Of a DNA stretch of 64,000 nt, positions 17,523 through 26,197 are shown one piece after another. The notes under the pieces were generated by a model. That model saw nothing but the letters and a program-made list of their open reading frames with translations, was not told the DNA's origin and did not search any database. Every line of letters starts with the position of its first letter. Positions within the stretch are counted from its first letter, which is position 1. The position numbers and the translations under genes were made by a program. Source of the DNA: Microbacterium salitolerans (GTDB taxonomy: Bacteria > Actinomycetota > Actinomycetes > Actinomycetales > Microbacteriaceae); the NCBI RefSeq assembly GCF_019720895.1, contig NZ_JAHKSH010000005.1, forward strand, positions 186,001 through 250,000. The letters run 5' to 3'.

Positions 17523-17612
17523 ATGGACGACCCTCCCAGTAGCCTTCCCACGCCCTCGATCCCGCATCCGCTCGTCTGCCCCTGCCGAAAGGCCGGTGGA
17601 GAGCGGAAGTGA
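17523..17612 (+). CDS. Proline-rich leader peptide ORF upstream of CNNM genes
   Basis: A 29-codon ORF whose TGA stop (17610-17612) overlaps the start of the first CNNM gene (TGATG). The peptide begins M-D-D-P-P and has six prolines in its first 16 residues, then CPC and a basic tail. Acidic/proline-rich N-termini destabilise translating ribosomes at low magnesium and are the basis of Mg2+-sensing leaders such as enterobacterial MgtL. The downstream genes are CNNM/CorC types linked to Mg2+ handling. That function is inferred; the ORF itself and the overlap are read directly. Confidence 0.5.
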   Translation: MDDPPSSLPTPSIPHPLVCPCRKAGGERK

Positions 17613-18952
17613 TGGACTGGATCATGTTGGGCGTGGGGCTCGCGCTCATCCTCGGAACCGGCGTCTTCGTCGCGAGCGAGTTCTCGCTCGTCAACCTCGA
17701 TCGCGCCGATCTCGAAGCTCGACAGGCCCGCGGGGAGACCCGCCTGGCACTCACCATCTCGGCTCTGCGCCACACATCGACGCATCTGTCGTCGGCGCAG
17801 CTCGGCATCACCCTCACGACACTGCTCACGGGCTACACGATGGAGCCCGCGATGTCCCGGCTCCTCGACCCCGTCCTCACGGCCTGGGGCGTCCCCGACG
17901 CGGCTGCGGCGGCGGTCTCGACCGTCCTCGGCATGACGATCGCGACGATCCTGTCGATGATCCTCGGCGAGCTCATCCCGAAGAACTTCGCGCTCGCGCT
18001 CCCACTGGCGACGGCCAAACTCGTGGCGCCGCTCCAGATCGCGTTCACGACCGTCTTCCGCCCCGCGATCTCGGGCCTCAACGGCAGCGCGAACGCGATC
18101 CTGCGCGCCATGGGCGTGGAGCCGAAGGAGGAGCTGTCCGGTGCGCGCACCGCAGAAGAGCTCTCGAGCCTCGTGCGCCGCTCGGCCATGGCCGGCGTGC
18201 TCGAGGCCGACACGGCGACGCTCCTCGACCGCTCTCTTCGCTTCGCGCGCCTCACAGCGGGCGACGTCATGACGCCTCGTCCGCGCATGCACGCGATCGC
18301 GATCGGCGAATCGGCCGACGAGGTCATGCGGCTCGCGCGCGAGACCGGCCACAGCCGATTCCCGGTCTACGACGACGACCTCGACGACATCGTCGGCGTC
18401 GTGCATCTCAAGGCCGCCGTCAGCGTGCCGCGAGACAAACGGCGGGAGGTCCCGGTCGGCGCTCTGCGCACCGAGCCGCTGCGCGTGCCCGAGACCGTGC
18501 ACCTCGACCAGATGCTGTCCGAGCTGCGCAGCCGGGGCTATCAGATGGCGGTCGTCGTCGACGAATACGGCGGAACCGCGGGCGTCGTGACGCTCGAGGA
18601 CCTCGTCGAGGAGATCGTCGGCGAGGTGGCGGACGAGCACGATCGCCGCCGCGTCGACGTCGTGCGCCACCTCGACTCGGTCACCTTCCCCGGCCAGCTG
18701 CGCCCCGACGAGCTGCGCGAGCGCGCCGCCGTCGAGGTTCCCGAGTCGGACGACTACGACACGGTCGGCGGATACATCATGTCCACGCTCGAGCGGATCC
18801 CCGTCGCGGGAGACACCGTGCGCCTCGACGACGGATCGCTGTTCGTCGTGCGCATGGACGGACGCCGCGTCGACCGCGTGCGGTTCGTGCCGGATCCGCT
18901 GCCGGAGGCGTCTGAGACGACCTCCGCCGACTCGAACGGAAGTGCGCGATGA
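17612..18952 (+). CDS. CNNM/CorC-type membrane protein with CBS domains (hemolysin family), first copy
   Basis: A 446-residue protein: an N-terminal CNNM transmembrane domain of three to four helices (GVFVASEFSLVNL, LGITLTTLLTGYT, LGELIPKNFAL), then a pair of CBS domains (about 205-325, with TAGDVMTPRPRM and HLKAAV), then the CorC/HlyC C-terminal domain. Relatives bind nucleotide and affect Mg2+ and other divalent cation export. ATG 17612 or GTG 17609 may be used; both overlap the leader ORF stop. It overlaps the second copy by ATGA, so the pair is one transcript and may form a heterodimer. Confidence 0.9.
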   Translation: MDWIMLGVGLALILGTGVFVASEFSLVNLDRADLEARQARGETRLALTISALRHTSTHLSSAQLGITLTTLLTGYTMEPAMSRLLDPVLTAWGVPDAAAAAVSTVLGMTIATILSMILGELIPKNFALALPLATAKLVAPLQIAFTTVFRPAISGLNGSANAILRAMGVEPKEELSGARTAEELSSLVRRSAMAGVLEADTATLLDRSLRFARLTAGDVMTPRPRMHAIAIGESADEVMRLARETGHSRFPVYDDDLDDIVGVVHLKAAVSVPRDKRREVPVGALRTEPLRVPETVHLDQMLSELRSRGYQMAVVVDEYGGTAGVVTLEDLVEEIVGEVADEHDRRRVDVVRHLDSVTFPGQLRPDELRERAAVEVPESDDYDTVGGYIMSTLERIPVAGDTVRLDDGSLFVVRMDGRRVDRVRFVPDPLPEASETTSADSNGSAR

Positions 18953-20007
18953 GCGACTGGGCTGGACTCGCATGGCTGGTCGTGCTCCTCGTGGCCAACG
19001 CCTTCTTCGTCGGCGCGGAGTTCGCCGTCATCTCCGCACGCCGATCGCAGATCGAGCCGCGCGCTGAGAAGGGCTCCCGGGCCGCGAAGACGGCGCTCTA
19101 CGCGATGGAGCACGCGACGGCGATGCTGGCGACGAGCCAGCTCGGCATCACGATCTGCTCGCTGCTGATCCTGAACGTGTCCGAGCCCGCGCTGCACCAC
19201 CTGCTGGTCGCGCCGCTCGGGCTCACGGGGCTCACGGAGGGCGCGATCGACACGATCGCGTTCGTCATCGCCCTCATCTTCGTGTCCTACCTGCACGTGG
19301 TGTTCGGCGAGATGGTCGCGAAGAACCTCGCGTTCAGCATCCCCGACCGGGCCGTGCTGCTGCTCGCTCCGCCGCTCGTGTGGGTCTCGCGCGTCTTCTC
19401 CCCCGTGATCTGGGTGCTCAACGGCATCGCCAACGCGGCGCTGCGGCTGTTCGGCGTCGAACCGAAGAACGAGGCCGCCTCGACCTTCACACTCGACGAG
19501 GTCGCGACCATCGTCAGCCAGTCGCGCCGCGAGGGCGTGCTCGACGACGCCGCGGGAACGATCGCCGCGGCCGTCGAGTTCACCGACAAGGACGCCGGCC
19601 ACGTCGCCGTGCCGCTCGAGAAGATCGTCACGCTGCCGGAGAACGCCACGCCGACTGAGATCGAGCGCGCAGTCGCGACCCACGGCTACTCGCGCTACAT
19701 CATCGTCGACGAGGCGGGCGATCCCCTCGGCTACGTGCACCTCAAGGACGTGCTGCGCGCGTCCAGCGGCACGTCCGAGGACCGGATGGCCGAGCCGATC
19801 CCGGCGAAGCGGATCCACCACATGGTTCCCGTTCACGAGACGACCGACCTCGAGGACGCCCTCGCGCTCATGCGCGAGCAAGGGCGCCACCTCGCCCGCG
19901 TCCGCGACGACGAGGGGCGCACCGTGTCGGTGCTGTTCCTCGAGGACATCATCGAGGAGCTCATCGGCGAAGTCCACGACGCGACCGAGCGCTCACGCCG
20001 ACGCTGA
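18949..20007 (+). CDS. CNNM/CorC-type membrane protein with CBS domains, second copy
   Basis: A 352-residue paralogue of the preceding protein. The CNNM domain has AEFAVISARRSQIEPRA, ATSQLGITICSLLI and VFGEMVAKNLA, followed by a CBS pair (DKDAGHVAVPLEKI, YIIVDEAGDPLGYVHLKD). It ends soon after the second CBS domain with FLEDIIEELIGEV and lacks most of the CorC C-terminal domain present in the first copy. Start and stop overlap (ATGA) with the first copy indicates translational coupling. A terminator follows. It is probably a membrane divalent-cation transporter subunit. Confidence 0.9.
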   Translation: MSDWAGLAWLVVLLVANAFFVGAEFAVISARRSQIEPRAEKGSRAAKTALYAMEHATAMLATSQLGITICSLLILNVSEPALHHLLVAPLGLTGLTEGAIDTIAFVIALIFVSYLHVVFGEMVAKNLAFSIPDRAVLLLAPPLVWVSRVFSPVIWVLNGIANAALRLFGVEPKNEAASTFTLDEVATIVSQSRREGVLDDAAGTIAAAVEFTDKDAGHVAVPLEKIVTLPENATPTEIERAVATHGYSRYIIVDEAGDPLGYVHLKDVLRASSGTSEDRMAEPIPAKRIHHMVPVHETTDLEDALALMREQGRHLARVRDDEGRTVSVLFLEDIIEELIGEVHDATERSRRR

Positions 20008-20032
20008 CGCGCGGGGGCGCTGACCTCGCGCA

Positions 20033-20073
20033 CGCAGAGGGCCCGGATCCGCGAAGGGTCCGGGCCCTCTGCG
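20033..20073. terminator. Bidirectional hairpin terminator after CNNM pair
   Basis: A stem of about 15 bases, CGCAGAGGGCCCGGA with its complement ending at 20073, loop of about 11 bases. It lies between the CNNM stop and the stop of the convergent MOSC gene. Confidence 0.82.
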
Positions 20074-20634
20074 TCAGGCGAAGAGGAGCGAGCGGGTCGT
20101 GGGGGCGTCGTCCGGCACGTGCACGACGTCGATCTCGTCGCCGGCCTGGAGGCGCCCCGTCTCGAGCACGCGGAAGTACGTGCCGAGGCGCCCCTCATCG
20201 GCGAAGCGCTTGACCCACCCGTCCTTCTCGAGCCCCACGCGGCGCGCGAAGGTCGCGCAGGGATTGCGGGGCGCGGTCGCCTCAAGGAGCACGCCGCCGA
20301 TGCGCCAGCGCTCCCCCACCCGCGCGTTCGACACGTCGATCCCCGACGTGCGCAGGTTCTCGCCGAACAGCGTGCCGGACGGGATGTCCCGGCCGAGCTG
20401 TTCGGCCCACCATTCGGCGTCCTCCTGCGCGTAGGCGTAGACGGCCTGCACATCGCCGCCGTGATGCGCGCGGTCGGCCTGCACATCGCCGTAGACGCCG
20501 AGCCGGCCGATCTTCACGGCCCCTTCGAGGGGGCGCTTGTCGATCGCGGTCGTGCCGACCGATCCTGGGTCGGGGGTCAGCTGGTGAACGGCGCACACGG
20601 CGAGAAGGCGGGGCACGCTCTGGTCCTCGTCCAC
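20074..20634 (-). CDS. MOSC domain protein (YiiM-like)
   Basis: A 186-residue MOSC (molybdenum cofactor sulfurase C-terminal) protein. YGDVQADRAHHGG, AYAQEDAEWW, GTLFGENLRTSG and PRNPCATFARRVG with the conserved Cys are family hallmarks. Such proteins bind Mo-cofactor or handle sulfur transfer and N-hydroxylated base analogue resistance; the exact substrate here is unknown. The gene is 8 bases downstream of the Eis-like gene and probably cotranscribed with it. Confidence 0.87.
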   Translation of the reverse strand: MDEDQSVPRLLAVCAVHQLTPDPGSVGTTAIDKRPLEGAVKIGRLGVYGDVQADRAHHGGDVQAVYAYAQEDAEWWAEQLGRDIPSGTLFGENLRTSGIDVSNARVGERWRIGGVLLEATAPRNPCATFARRVGLEKDGWVKRFADEGRLGTYFRVLETGRLQAGDEIDVVHVPDDAPTTRSLLFA

Positions 20635-20642
20635 GGTGACGC

Positions 20643-21938
20643 TCAGTACCAGAGGGACAGCTGGGGCGGCCGGTGCGCGCGGAGCGCCCCGGAGAGCGCG
20701 GCGATCTTCTCCGCGTCGCCCGTCACACGGCCGGCGGCGGCGAGTGTCTCGAGCGAGACGCCGCCGAGGAACGCCGCGGACAGTGCGCCGACGTCGAGCG
20801 TGACCTCGACGCGTTCCGAGTCCTCGAGCGGAGCGATCTGCACGCCCTGTCCGCCGATCTGCATGACCGACCAGGATCCGTCCGCCAGCCCGAGCGGATC
20901 CGTCACCCGGAGCCGGACGCCGAACGCGCCCGTGAGCGATCGCGCCGCGAGCGCGGCGGGGACGTCGAGGATGCGCAGCCAGCCGTGGTCATGGGGACGC
21001 AGCGCGACGCCGCGGCGATCGGCGACGAGCCACGGCAGGGCGTCGTCGGTCGGCTGCAGATCGGCGCGCACCGTGGCCACGAGGTCGTAGGTGATGGCGA
21101 AGCGCCACAGCGCCGCGTGCGCGTCGGGCGTGGCCGCGATGAGGTGGCCGATCTCGAGGAGATGGGAGTCGTACGTCTTGCCCTCTTTGAGGCGGAACAC
21201 CATGGCGCCGACGAGCGCGCCCTCCTCGTCCACGGCGCGCACGCCGCGGATCTCCCGCGGCTTCTCGGTGCCCTCCGTGAGCCCCGCCTTCTGGCGCCAG
21301 CGCCGCTCCCAGCCCGCGACATCGCCAGGACGCGACAGGCGCGTGCGCTCGTGCAGGTCATGCAGATCGGCGGCCAGCTGCTCGCGCTCGACGAACAGCA
21401 CCCGCGCGCGCGGATCGGCGGCGCCCCACCCGGCACGGCGCGCGTCGACGGAGACCTCGGCGGCGGGCGCCGCAGGCGCGAACCCATAGCGGCCGTAGAT
21501 CGTCGCCTCGGTGGCCGTCAGGCCCGCCACGGCGAGGCCCGCATCGGCGGCCGCACGCAGCTCGCCCTCCAGCATCGCGCGCGCGATGCCGCGACGGCGA
21601 TGGGTCGCGGCGACGGTCACGTCGCTGATCGCCCACATGGGCATCTCACCGCCGGGGACCGTGAGGGACGACACCCATGATGCCTCCGTCGCGACAGGCA
21701 ACGGCTGCAGCGCGGTGTCGTCGAAGACGGCGATGGCACGTCGCTGCGCGTCGAAGAGAGCGCGCTCCTCGGCGATCTCGGCGTCTGTCGGCTCTCCGTC
21801 GAGAAAGCCGCGCCACGAGGCGCGCAGGAACTCGTCGATCTCCTCGCCCGCGATGACGCGGTAGTCGAGCCCGCCGTCCGCGAGGCGGAGGCGGGAGGTC
21901 TCGTCGGCGGGCACGTCACGGGCGTCGATATGGCTCAC
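20643..21938 (-). CDS. Eis-family GNAT N-acetyltransferase
   Basis: A 431-residue protein of the enhanced-intracellular-survival (Eis) family. The first GNAT domain has the acetyl-CoA motif VTVAATHRRRGIARAML, then the typical GLTATEATIYGRYGFAPA segment. A second GNAT-like domain and a C-terminal sterol-carrier-like domain follow. Mycobacterial Eis acetylates aminoglycosides at several amines and also proteins; whether this soil-type relative does so is unknown. It lies 24 bases after the anti-sigma gene stop on the same strand's upstream side, so it may be read through from the sigR operon. Confidence 0.86.
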   Translation of the reverse strand: MSHIDARDVPADETSRLRLADGGLDYRVIAGEEIDEFLRASWRGFLDGEPTDAEIAEERALFDAQRRAIAVFDDTALQPLPVATEASWVSSLTVPGGEMPMWAISDVTVAATHRRRGIARAMLEGELRAAADAGLAVAGLTATEATIYGRYGFAPAAPAAEVSVDARRAGWGAADPRARVLFVEREQLAADLHDLHERTRLSRPGDVAGWERRWRQKAGLTEGTEKPREIRGVRAVDEEGALVGAMVFRLKEGKTYDSHLLEIGHLIAATPDAHAALWRFAITYDLVATVRADLQPTDDALPWLVADRRGVALRPHDHGWLRILDVPAALAARSLTGAFGVRLRVTDPLGLADGSWSVMQIGGQGVQIAPLEDSERVEVTLDVGALSAAFLGGVSLETLAAAGRVTGDAEKIAALSGALRAHRPPQLSLWY

Positions 21939-21962
21939 GCGCCCCAGCCTACGGAATCGGGG

Positions 21963-22217
21963 TCAGTGCGGCTCGGCCTGCACGTCCCGGAGCTTTGCGA
22001 TCACCTGCGCACGCAGGTCCACCGGCGCCGACTCGTCGCTGCACGCGCGCTGCACCGCCACCGTCAGCGTGCGCGCCACCGTCGCCTCGTCCTGACAGCC
22101 AGGACAGCTCTCGATGTGCTCGCGGATCTCGCCGTGCGCCGTCTGGCAGCACGCGATCTCGCCGCGCACGAACTCCTCGAGGTCGGCGCGCGCCTTCTCA
22201 CACCCGCAGTCGCTCAC
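21963..22217 (-). CDS. rsrA: Zinc-binding anti-sigma factor, RsrA/RshA-like
   Basis: An 84-residue protein with the ZAS signature HxxxCxxC (His34, Cys38, Cys41, in HIESCPGCQ). Extra cysteines lie at residues 4, 6, 23 and 24. Members bind their sigma factor under reducing conditions and release it when the cysteines form a disulfide and zinc is lost. The GTG start (22217) overlaps the sigma factor stop as GTGA, so the pair is made at matched levels. The position and motif make it the partner of the adjacent SigR-like sigma factor. Confidence 0.86.
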   Translation of the reverse strand: MSDCGCEKARADLEEFVRGEIACCQTAHGEIREHIESCPGCQDEATVARTLTVAVQRACSDESAPVDLRAQVIAKLRDVQAEPH

Positions 22218-22894
22218 TTGTCCACTCCCGTCTTCGCGGCGGCGATCCCTCGCTCGGCCGCATATCCCCTCAGCTTGTCGCGCAGCAGTCGCCGGCCACG
22301 GTGCAGGCGGCTCATCACGGTGCCGATCGGGGTCTTCATGATGTCGGCGATCTCCTGGTAGGCGAAGCCCTCGACGTCGGCGAGGTACACCGCCATCCGG
22401 AAGTCGTCCGGGATCTCCTGCAGCGCGTCCTTCACGGCCGAGGCCGGCATGTGATCGATCGCCTCCGCCTCGGCCGACCGGCGCGTCATCGCCGTCGTCG
22501 ACTCGGCGCCGCCGAGCTGCCAGTCCTCCAGGTCGTCGATGGCACCCTGGTAGGGCTCGCGCTGTCGCTTGCGATACCCATTGATGTAGGTGTTGGTGAG
22601 GATCCGGTACAGCCACGCCTTGAGGTTCGTCCCCTGTGTGAACGAGCTCCACGACGCGTAGGCCTTCACGAACGTGTCCTGCACGAGATCCGCCGCGTCC
22701 GGAGGGTTGCGCGTCATGCGCATCGCCGCCCCGTACAGCTGATCCATGAAGGGCAGCGCCTGCTCTTCGAACTGGGCGCGCGCGTCAGCGGGCCCCGCGG
22801 TCTCGTCGGCGTGTTCGTCCATCACGAGCCAGCCTACGTGCGCAGCAGGCTCGATCACCTGCGGATCCGCCGTCATACACGCCGTCTGTGTCAT
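22214..22894 (-). CDS. sigR: ECF sigma factor, SigR/SigH type (thiol-oxidative stress)
   Basis: A 226-residue ECF sigma factor. Region 2 reads [19 protein letters not shown] and [15 protein letters not shown]; region 4 reads [18 protein letters not shown] and [11 protein letters not shown], typical of the SigR/SigH group that directs thioredoxin, mycothiol and protease genes. ATG 22894 has a good GAGG Shine-Dalgarno. ATG 22822, matching the usual homologue N-terminus, has none, so a long form with about 24 extra residues may be made, as in Streptomyces SigR'. A SigR-type promoter lies upstream, implying autoregulation. Confidence 0.9.
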   Translation of the reverse strand: MTQTACMTADPQVIEPAAHVGWLVMDEHADETAGPADARAQFEEQALPFMDQLYGAAMRMTRNPPDAADLVQDTFVKAYASWSSFTQGTNLKAWLYRILTNTYINGYRKRQREPYQGAIDDLEDWQLGGAESTTAMTRRSAEAEAIDHMPASAVKDALQEIPDDFRMAVYLADVEGFAYQEIADIMKTPIGTVMSRLHRGRRLLRDKLRGYAAERGIAAAKTGVDK

Positions 22895-22927
22895 CCGTCA
22901 CCTCGTGTCGTCGATTCACTAGGGTGG

Positions 22928-22955
22928 AACGCGATGACAACGCGAGGGTATTCCC
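22928..22955 (-). promoter_or_regulatory. Candidate SigR-dependent promoter of sigR
   Basis: On the minus strand GGGAAT (22955-22950) is followed after 18 bases by CGTT (22931-22928), matching the SigR/SigH consensus. The start point would fall near 22921, giving a leader of about 27 bases to ATG 22894. The element overlaps the first codons of the divergent aroA. Confidence 0.6.
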
Positions 22956-24274
22956 CCACGTCCACCGTCCCGGCCGACGCGCCCCGGGGATCGTATGACG
23001 CGCCCGCGGCGACTGCGCCGCTCAGCGCGACGGTCACCGTGCCCGGTTCGAAGTCCCTCACCAATCGCGAGCTGATCCTCGCGGCTCTGGCCGATGGGCC
23101 GAGCCGCATACAGGCGCCGCTCCATTCGGCCGACTCGCATCGCATGGGCGATGCCCTGCGCGCGCTCGGCGTGACGGTCGCGCGGGTGCCGGGCGACAGC
23201 CCCTTCGGCGACGATGTCGAGATCACACCGCCCAAGCACCTGACGGGCGGATGCGAGATCGACAGCGGCCAGGCCGGCACGGTGATGCGATTCGTCGCTC
23301 CGCTGCTGGGCCTCGCCGACGGCGACGTCCATATGACGGCCGACGAGAACGCGCTGCACCGTCCGATGGGCGCGATGATCAAGGCGATGCGCGATCTGGG
23401 CGTCGACATCGACGACGGCGGGCACTGGAGCCTGCCGTTCACGGTGCACGGCCGCGGCCACATCCGGGGCGGCGAGCTCGAGATCGACGCGTCCGAGTCG
23501 AGCCAGTTCGTCTCGGGGCTGCTGCTCGCGGCGCCGCGCTTCGACGTCGGGCTGCACCTCAAGCACACGGGGAAGACGCTCCCGAGCATTCCCCACATCG
23601 AGATGACCGTCGAATCCCTCGCGCACCGGGGCGTGCACGTCGAGCGGCCGTCGGCGCATGAGTGGGTCGTCCCGGCCACGACGCCGCGCGCGAAGACGAT
23701 CGCGATCGAACCCGACCTGTCGAACGCCGCACCGTTCCTCGCCGCGGCGATGGTGGCGGGCGGATCCGTCACGATACCCGGCTGGCCCGCGCACTCGACG
23801 CAGCCCGGCGGGCACCTGACCGACATCCTGTCGCTCGTCGGCGGCCGCGTCACGCGTCGCGGCGGCGCCGTCACCGTCACGGCGGGCAAGCGGATCCACG
23901 GCGTCGACCTCGATCTGGCGGCCGTCAGCGAGCTCACCCCGACGCTCGTCGGGCTCGCGGCCTTCGCCGATTCGCCCTCGTCGTTCACGGGGATCGGCCA
24001 CATCCGCCGCCACGAGACCGACCGCATCGCGGCGCTCGTGAGCAACCTGCGCGCGCTCGGCTGCGGGGCAGAGGAGCTTCCCGACGGGATCCGCGTCATC
24101 CCCGCCCCGCTGCACGGCGGAGAGTGGAAGGCGCATCACGACCACCGCATCGCGACCACGGGCGCCCTCATGGGACTCGCCGTCGACGGCGTCGTGATCG
24201 ACGACATCGGCACGACGGCGAAGACCATGCCGCAGTTCGCCGCGCTCTGGCAGCGCATGCTCGCCGCCGAATGA
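22934..24274 (+). CDS. aroA: 3-phosphoshikimate 1-carboxyvinyltransferase (EPSP synthase)
   Basis: Joins shikimate-3-phosphate and phosphoenolpyruvate in the shikimate pathway. The 446-residue protein has the S3P-binding PGSKSLTNR at residues 37-45, the PEP-site DSGQAGTVMRF, and later SSQFVSGLLL and HHDHRIATTGALMGL. ATG 22934 follows AGGGTGG; a much longer upstream open frame runs antisense through sigR and is not used. The adjacency aroA/sigma factor/rsgA is known in actinobacteria such as mycobacteria. rsgA follows after 13 bases. Confidence 0.95.
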   Translation: MTTRGYSPTSTVPADAPRGSYDAPAATAPLSATVTVPGSKSLTNRELILAALADGPSRIQAPLHSADSHRMGDALRALGVTVARVPGDSPFGDDVEITPPKHLTGGCEIDSGQAGTVMRFVAPLLGLADGDVHMTADENALHRPMGAMIKAMRDLGVDIDDGGHWSLPFTVHGRGHIRGGELEIDASESSQFVSGLLLAAPRFDVGLHLKHTGKTLPSIPHIEMTVESLAHRGVHVERPSAHEWVVPATTPRAKTIAIEPDLSNAAPFLAAAMVAGGSVTIPGWPAHSTQPGGHLTDILSLVGGRVTRRGGAVTVTAGKRIHGVDLDLAAVSELTPTLVGLAAFADSPSSFTGIGHIRRHETDRIAALVSNLRALGCGAEELPDGIRVIPAPLHGGEWKAHHDHRIATTGALMGLAVDGVVIDDIGTTAKTMPQFAALWQRMLAAE

Positions 24275-24287
24275 CGAGGATGCGGTC

Positions 24288-25331
24288 GTGAGCTGGTGGA
24301 ACGACGACGATGACGACGACGACGTCTTCGACGAGGCCGACGTCCGCGTGCGCCCGAATCCCAAGGCGAATCGTCCGCGCACCAAGCGCCGCCCCGCCCA
24401 CGACGACGCCGTCATCGGCCGCGTGCTCGGCACCTCCCGCGGCCGCTACCGCGTGCTGATCGACGAGGGCGGATCCGACGAGCACGAGATCACGGCGACG
24501 CGGGCACGGGAGCTGCGTCGCATGCCGATCGTGACGGGCGACCGCGCGCGGGTCGTCGGAGACACGTCGGGAGACGAAGGCACGCTCGGCCGCATGGTCG
24601 GCATCGAGGATCGCACGAGCCTGCTGCGCCGCTCAGCCGACGACACCGACCAGGTCGAGCGCGTCATCGTCGCGAACGCCGACCAGATGCTCGTCGTCGT
24701 CGCGGCCGCCGACCCTCCGCCCCGCCCGCGCCTGGTCGACCGCTACCTCGTGGCCGCGATCGATTCGGGGATCCGCCCGCTGCTCGTCGTCACGAAGACC
24801 GACCTCGCGGATCCGTCCGAGTTCCTCTCGCACTTCGAAGAGCTCGACAACCTGCGCGTGTTCCTGTCAGCGCGCGACGATCCGCCGCTCGATGAGATCG
24901 GCGCCGCGCTCGTCGGGCACTCGACCGTCTTCGTCGGCCACTCCGGCGTCGGGAAGTCCACGCTGGTCAACGCGCTCGTGCCGGACGCGGACCGCGCGAC
25001 CGGCCACGTCAACGAGGTCACGGGCCGCGGGCGGCACACCTCGTCGTCGACGATCTCGCTGCGCTATCGCGGCCAGGACGGCGACGGCTGGGTGATCGAC
25101 ACCCCGGGCGTGCGATCGTTCGGCCTCGGGCATATCGACCACGACAGCATCCTGCGCGCCTACCCCGATCTCGACGAGGTCGCAGCCGACTGCCCGCGCG
25201 GATGCACCCATCTTCCCGGCGCCCCCGACTGCGCACTCAACGACGCCCGCGACGCGGGGCGGGTGGCCCCCGCGCGCGTGGCGTCGTTGCAGGGCCTGCT
25301 CGAGACGTTCTCCCACCGCGACGAGTACTGA
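24288..25331 (+). CDS. rsgA: Ribosome small subunit-dependent GTPase A
   Basis: A circularly permuted GTPase that assists late 30S maturation. The 347-residue protein has an acidic start (seven consecutive Asp), an OB-fold (about 40-110), then the permuted G domain: G4 TKTD, G1 GHSGVGKST, G3 DTPG. The C-terminal zinc knuckle shows the expected Cys/His set in DCPRGCTH and GAPDC. GTG 24288 has AGGA seven to eight bases upstream. It is very likely cotranscribed with aroA. Confidence 0.94.
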   Translation: MSWWNDDDDDDDVFDEADVRVRPNPKANRPRTKRRPAHDDAVIGRVLGTSRGRYRVLIDEGGSDEHEITATRARELRRMPIVTGDRARVVGDTSGDEGTLGRMVGIEDRTSLLRRSADDTDQVERVIVANADQMLVVVAAADPPPRPRLVDRYLVAAIDSGIRPLLVVTKTDLADPSEFLSHFEELDNLRVFLSARDDPPLDEIGAALVGHSTVFVGHSGVGKSTLVNALVPDADRATGHVNEVTGRGRHTSSSTISLRYRGQDGDGWVIDTPGVRSFGLGHIDHDSILRAYPDLDEVAADCPRGCTHLPGAPDCALNDARDAGRVAPARVASLQGLLETFSHRDEY

Positions 25332-25344
25332 GCCGCGGCGAGCG

Positions 25345-26136
25345 CTACTCGGCCGCGAGGAAGGCCGTGCCCGCGCTCCGGAAGTCGCGAGATCCCGGTG
25401 CGTTGAAGTGGTGGCGGCCGGGGATCTCGACGAATTCTCCGTGCGGCACCGCCTCGGAGAGACGGCGGGACTCCTCGATGATGGCGTCCTCCGTGCCCGT
25501 CGCGAACAGGACGGGCTGCTGCGGCGGATCCCCGAGGTCGGGTTCCGCGTCGCCGAACCGCATGCCCGCGGCGAGCGCCACGACGGCGCGCAGGTCGTTG
25601 CCCTCCACGCGCTCGGCGAGCGTCACGTAGTTGCGCGTCACCGGATCCGTCACCTCCGCGCCGGTCTCGACGAAGGCGCGCGCCTGCGCGAGGTCGAGCC
25701 GTCCGAGCGGCCGCCCGTCGGGGATCCCGCCCAGGACGACGCGGGTGACGCGGTGCGGCAGGTCGACGGCGGTGTGCCAGCCGACCCGGGCGCCGAGCGA
25801 GTAGCCGAGGTAGCGCACCTCGTCGATCGTGTATGTGTCGAGGACGCTCTCGATGTCGGACACGAAGTGTTCCATCGCGTAGGCCGTGTCCTCGTAGGGC
25901 TTCTCGCTCTCGCCGTGGCCGCGCTGGTCGATCCCCAGCACGCGGAAGCCGGCGCGCAGCAGCTCGCGCACCCACCCGGTCTGCACCCAGTTGTCGCGAC
26001 AGCTCGACGCGAAGCCGTGCACGCAGAGGACGACGGGCGCGCTCTCGTCGCCCCACGTGTAGGTGGCGATGCGGAAGCCGTCCTGGGACATCACGTATTT
26101 CGGATCGGGCATCTCAGTCAGCAGCGGGATAGCCAT
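25345..26136 (-). CDS. Alpha/beta hydrolase
   Basis: A 263-residue alpha/beta-hydrolase fold protein. HGFASSCRDNW holds the oxyanion strand and loop, GIDQRGHGESEKP is the usual strand-4 motif, the nucleophile Ser lies in GYSLGARVG, the acid is probably Asp in GTEDAI, and His in GRHHFN. It could be an esterase, lipase or haloperoxidase-like enzyme; no specific substrate can be read. ATG 26136 begins a normal N-terminus. It is convergent with rsgA (13-base gap) and divergent from bcp. Confidence 0.83.
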   Translation of the reverse strand: MAIPLLTEMPDPKYVMSQDGFRIATYTWGDESAPVVLCVHGFASSCRDNWVQTGWVRELLRAGFRVLGIDQRGHGESEKPYEDTAYAMEHFVSDIESVLDTYTIDEVRYLGYSLGARVGWHTAVDLPHRVTRVVLGGIPDGRPLGRLDLAQARAFVETGAEVTDPVTRNYVTLAERVEGNDLRAVVALAAGMRFGDAEPDLGDPPQQPVLFATGTEDAIIEESRRLSEAVPHGEFVEIPGRHHFNAPGSRDFRSAGTAFLAAE

Positions 26137-26197
26137 GAGGCCATCATGGTGCCTCCCGGCGGCGCGTGGGCGGTGGCCGCGCGGATACCCTGGAGAG

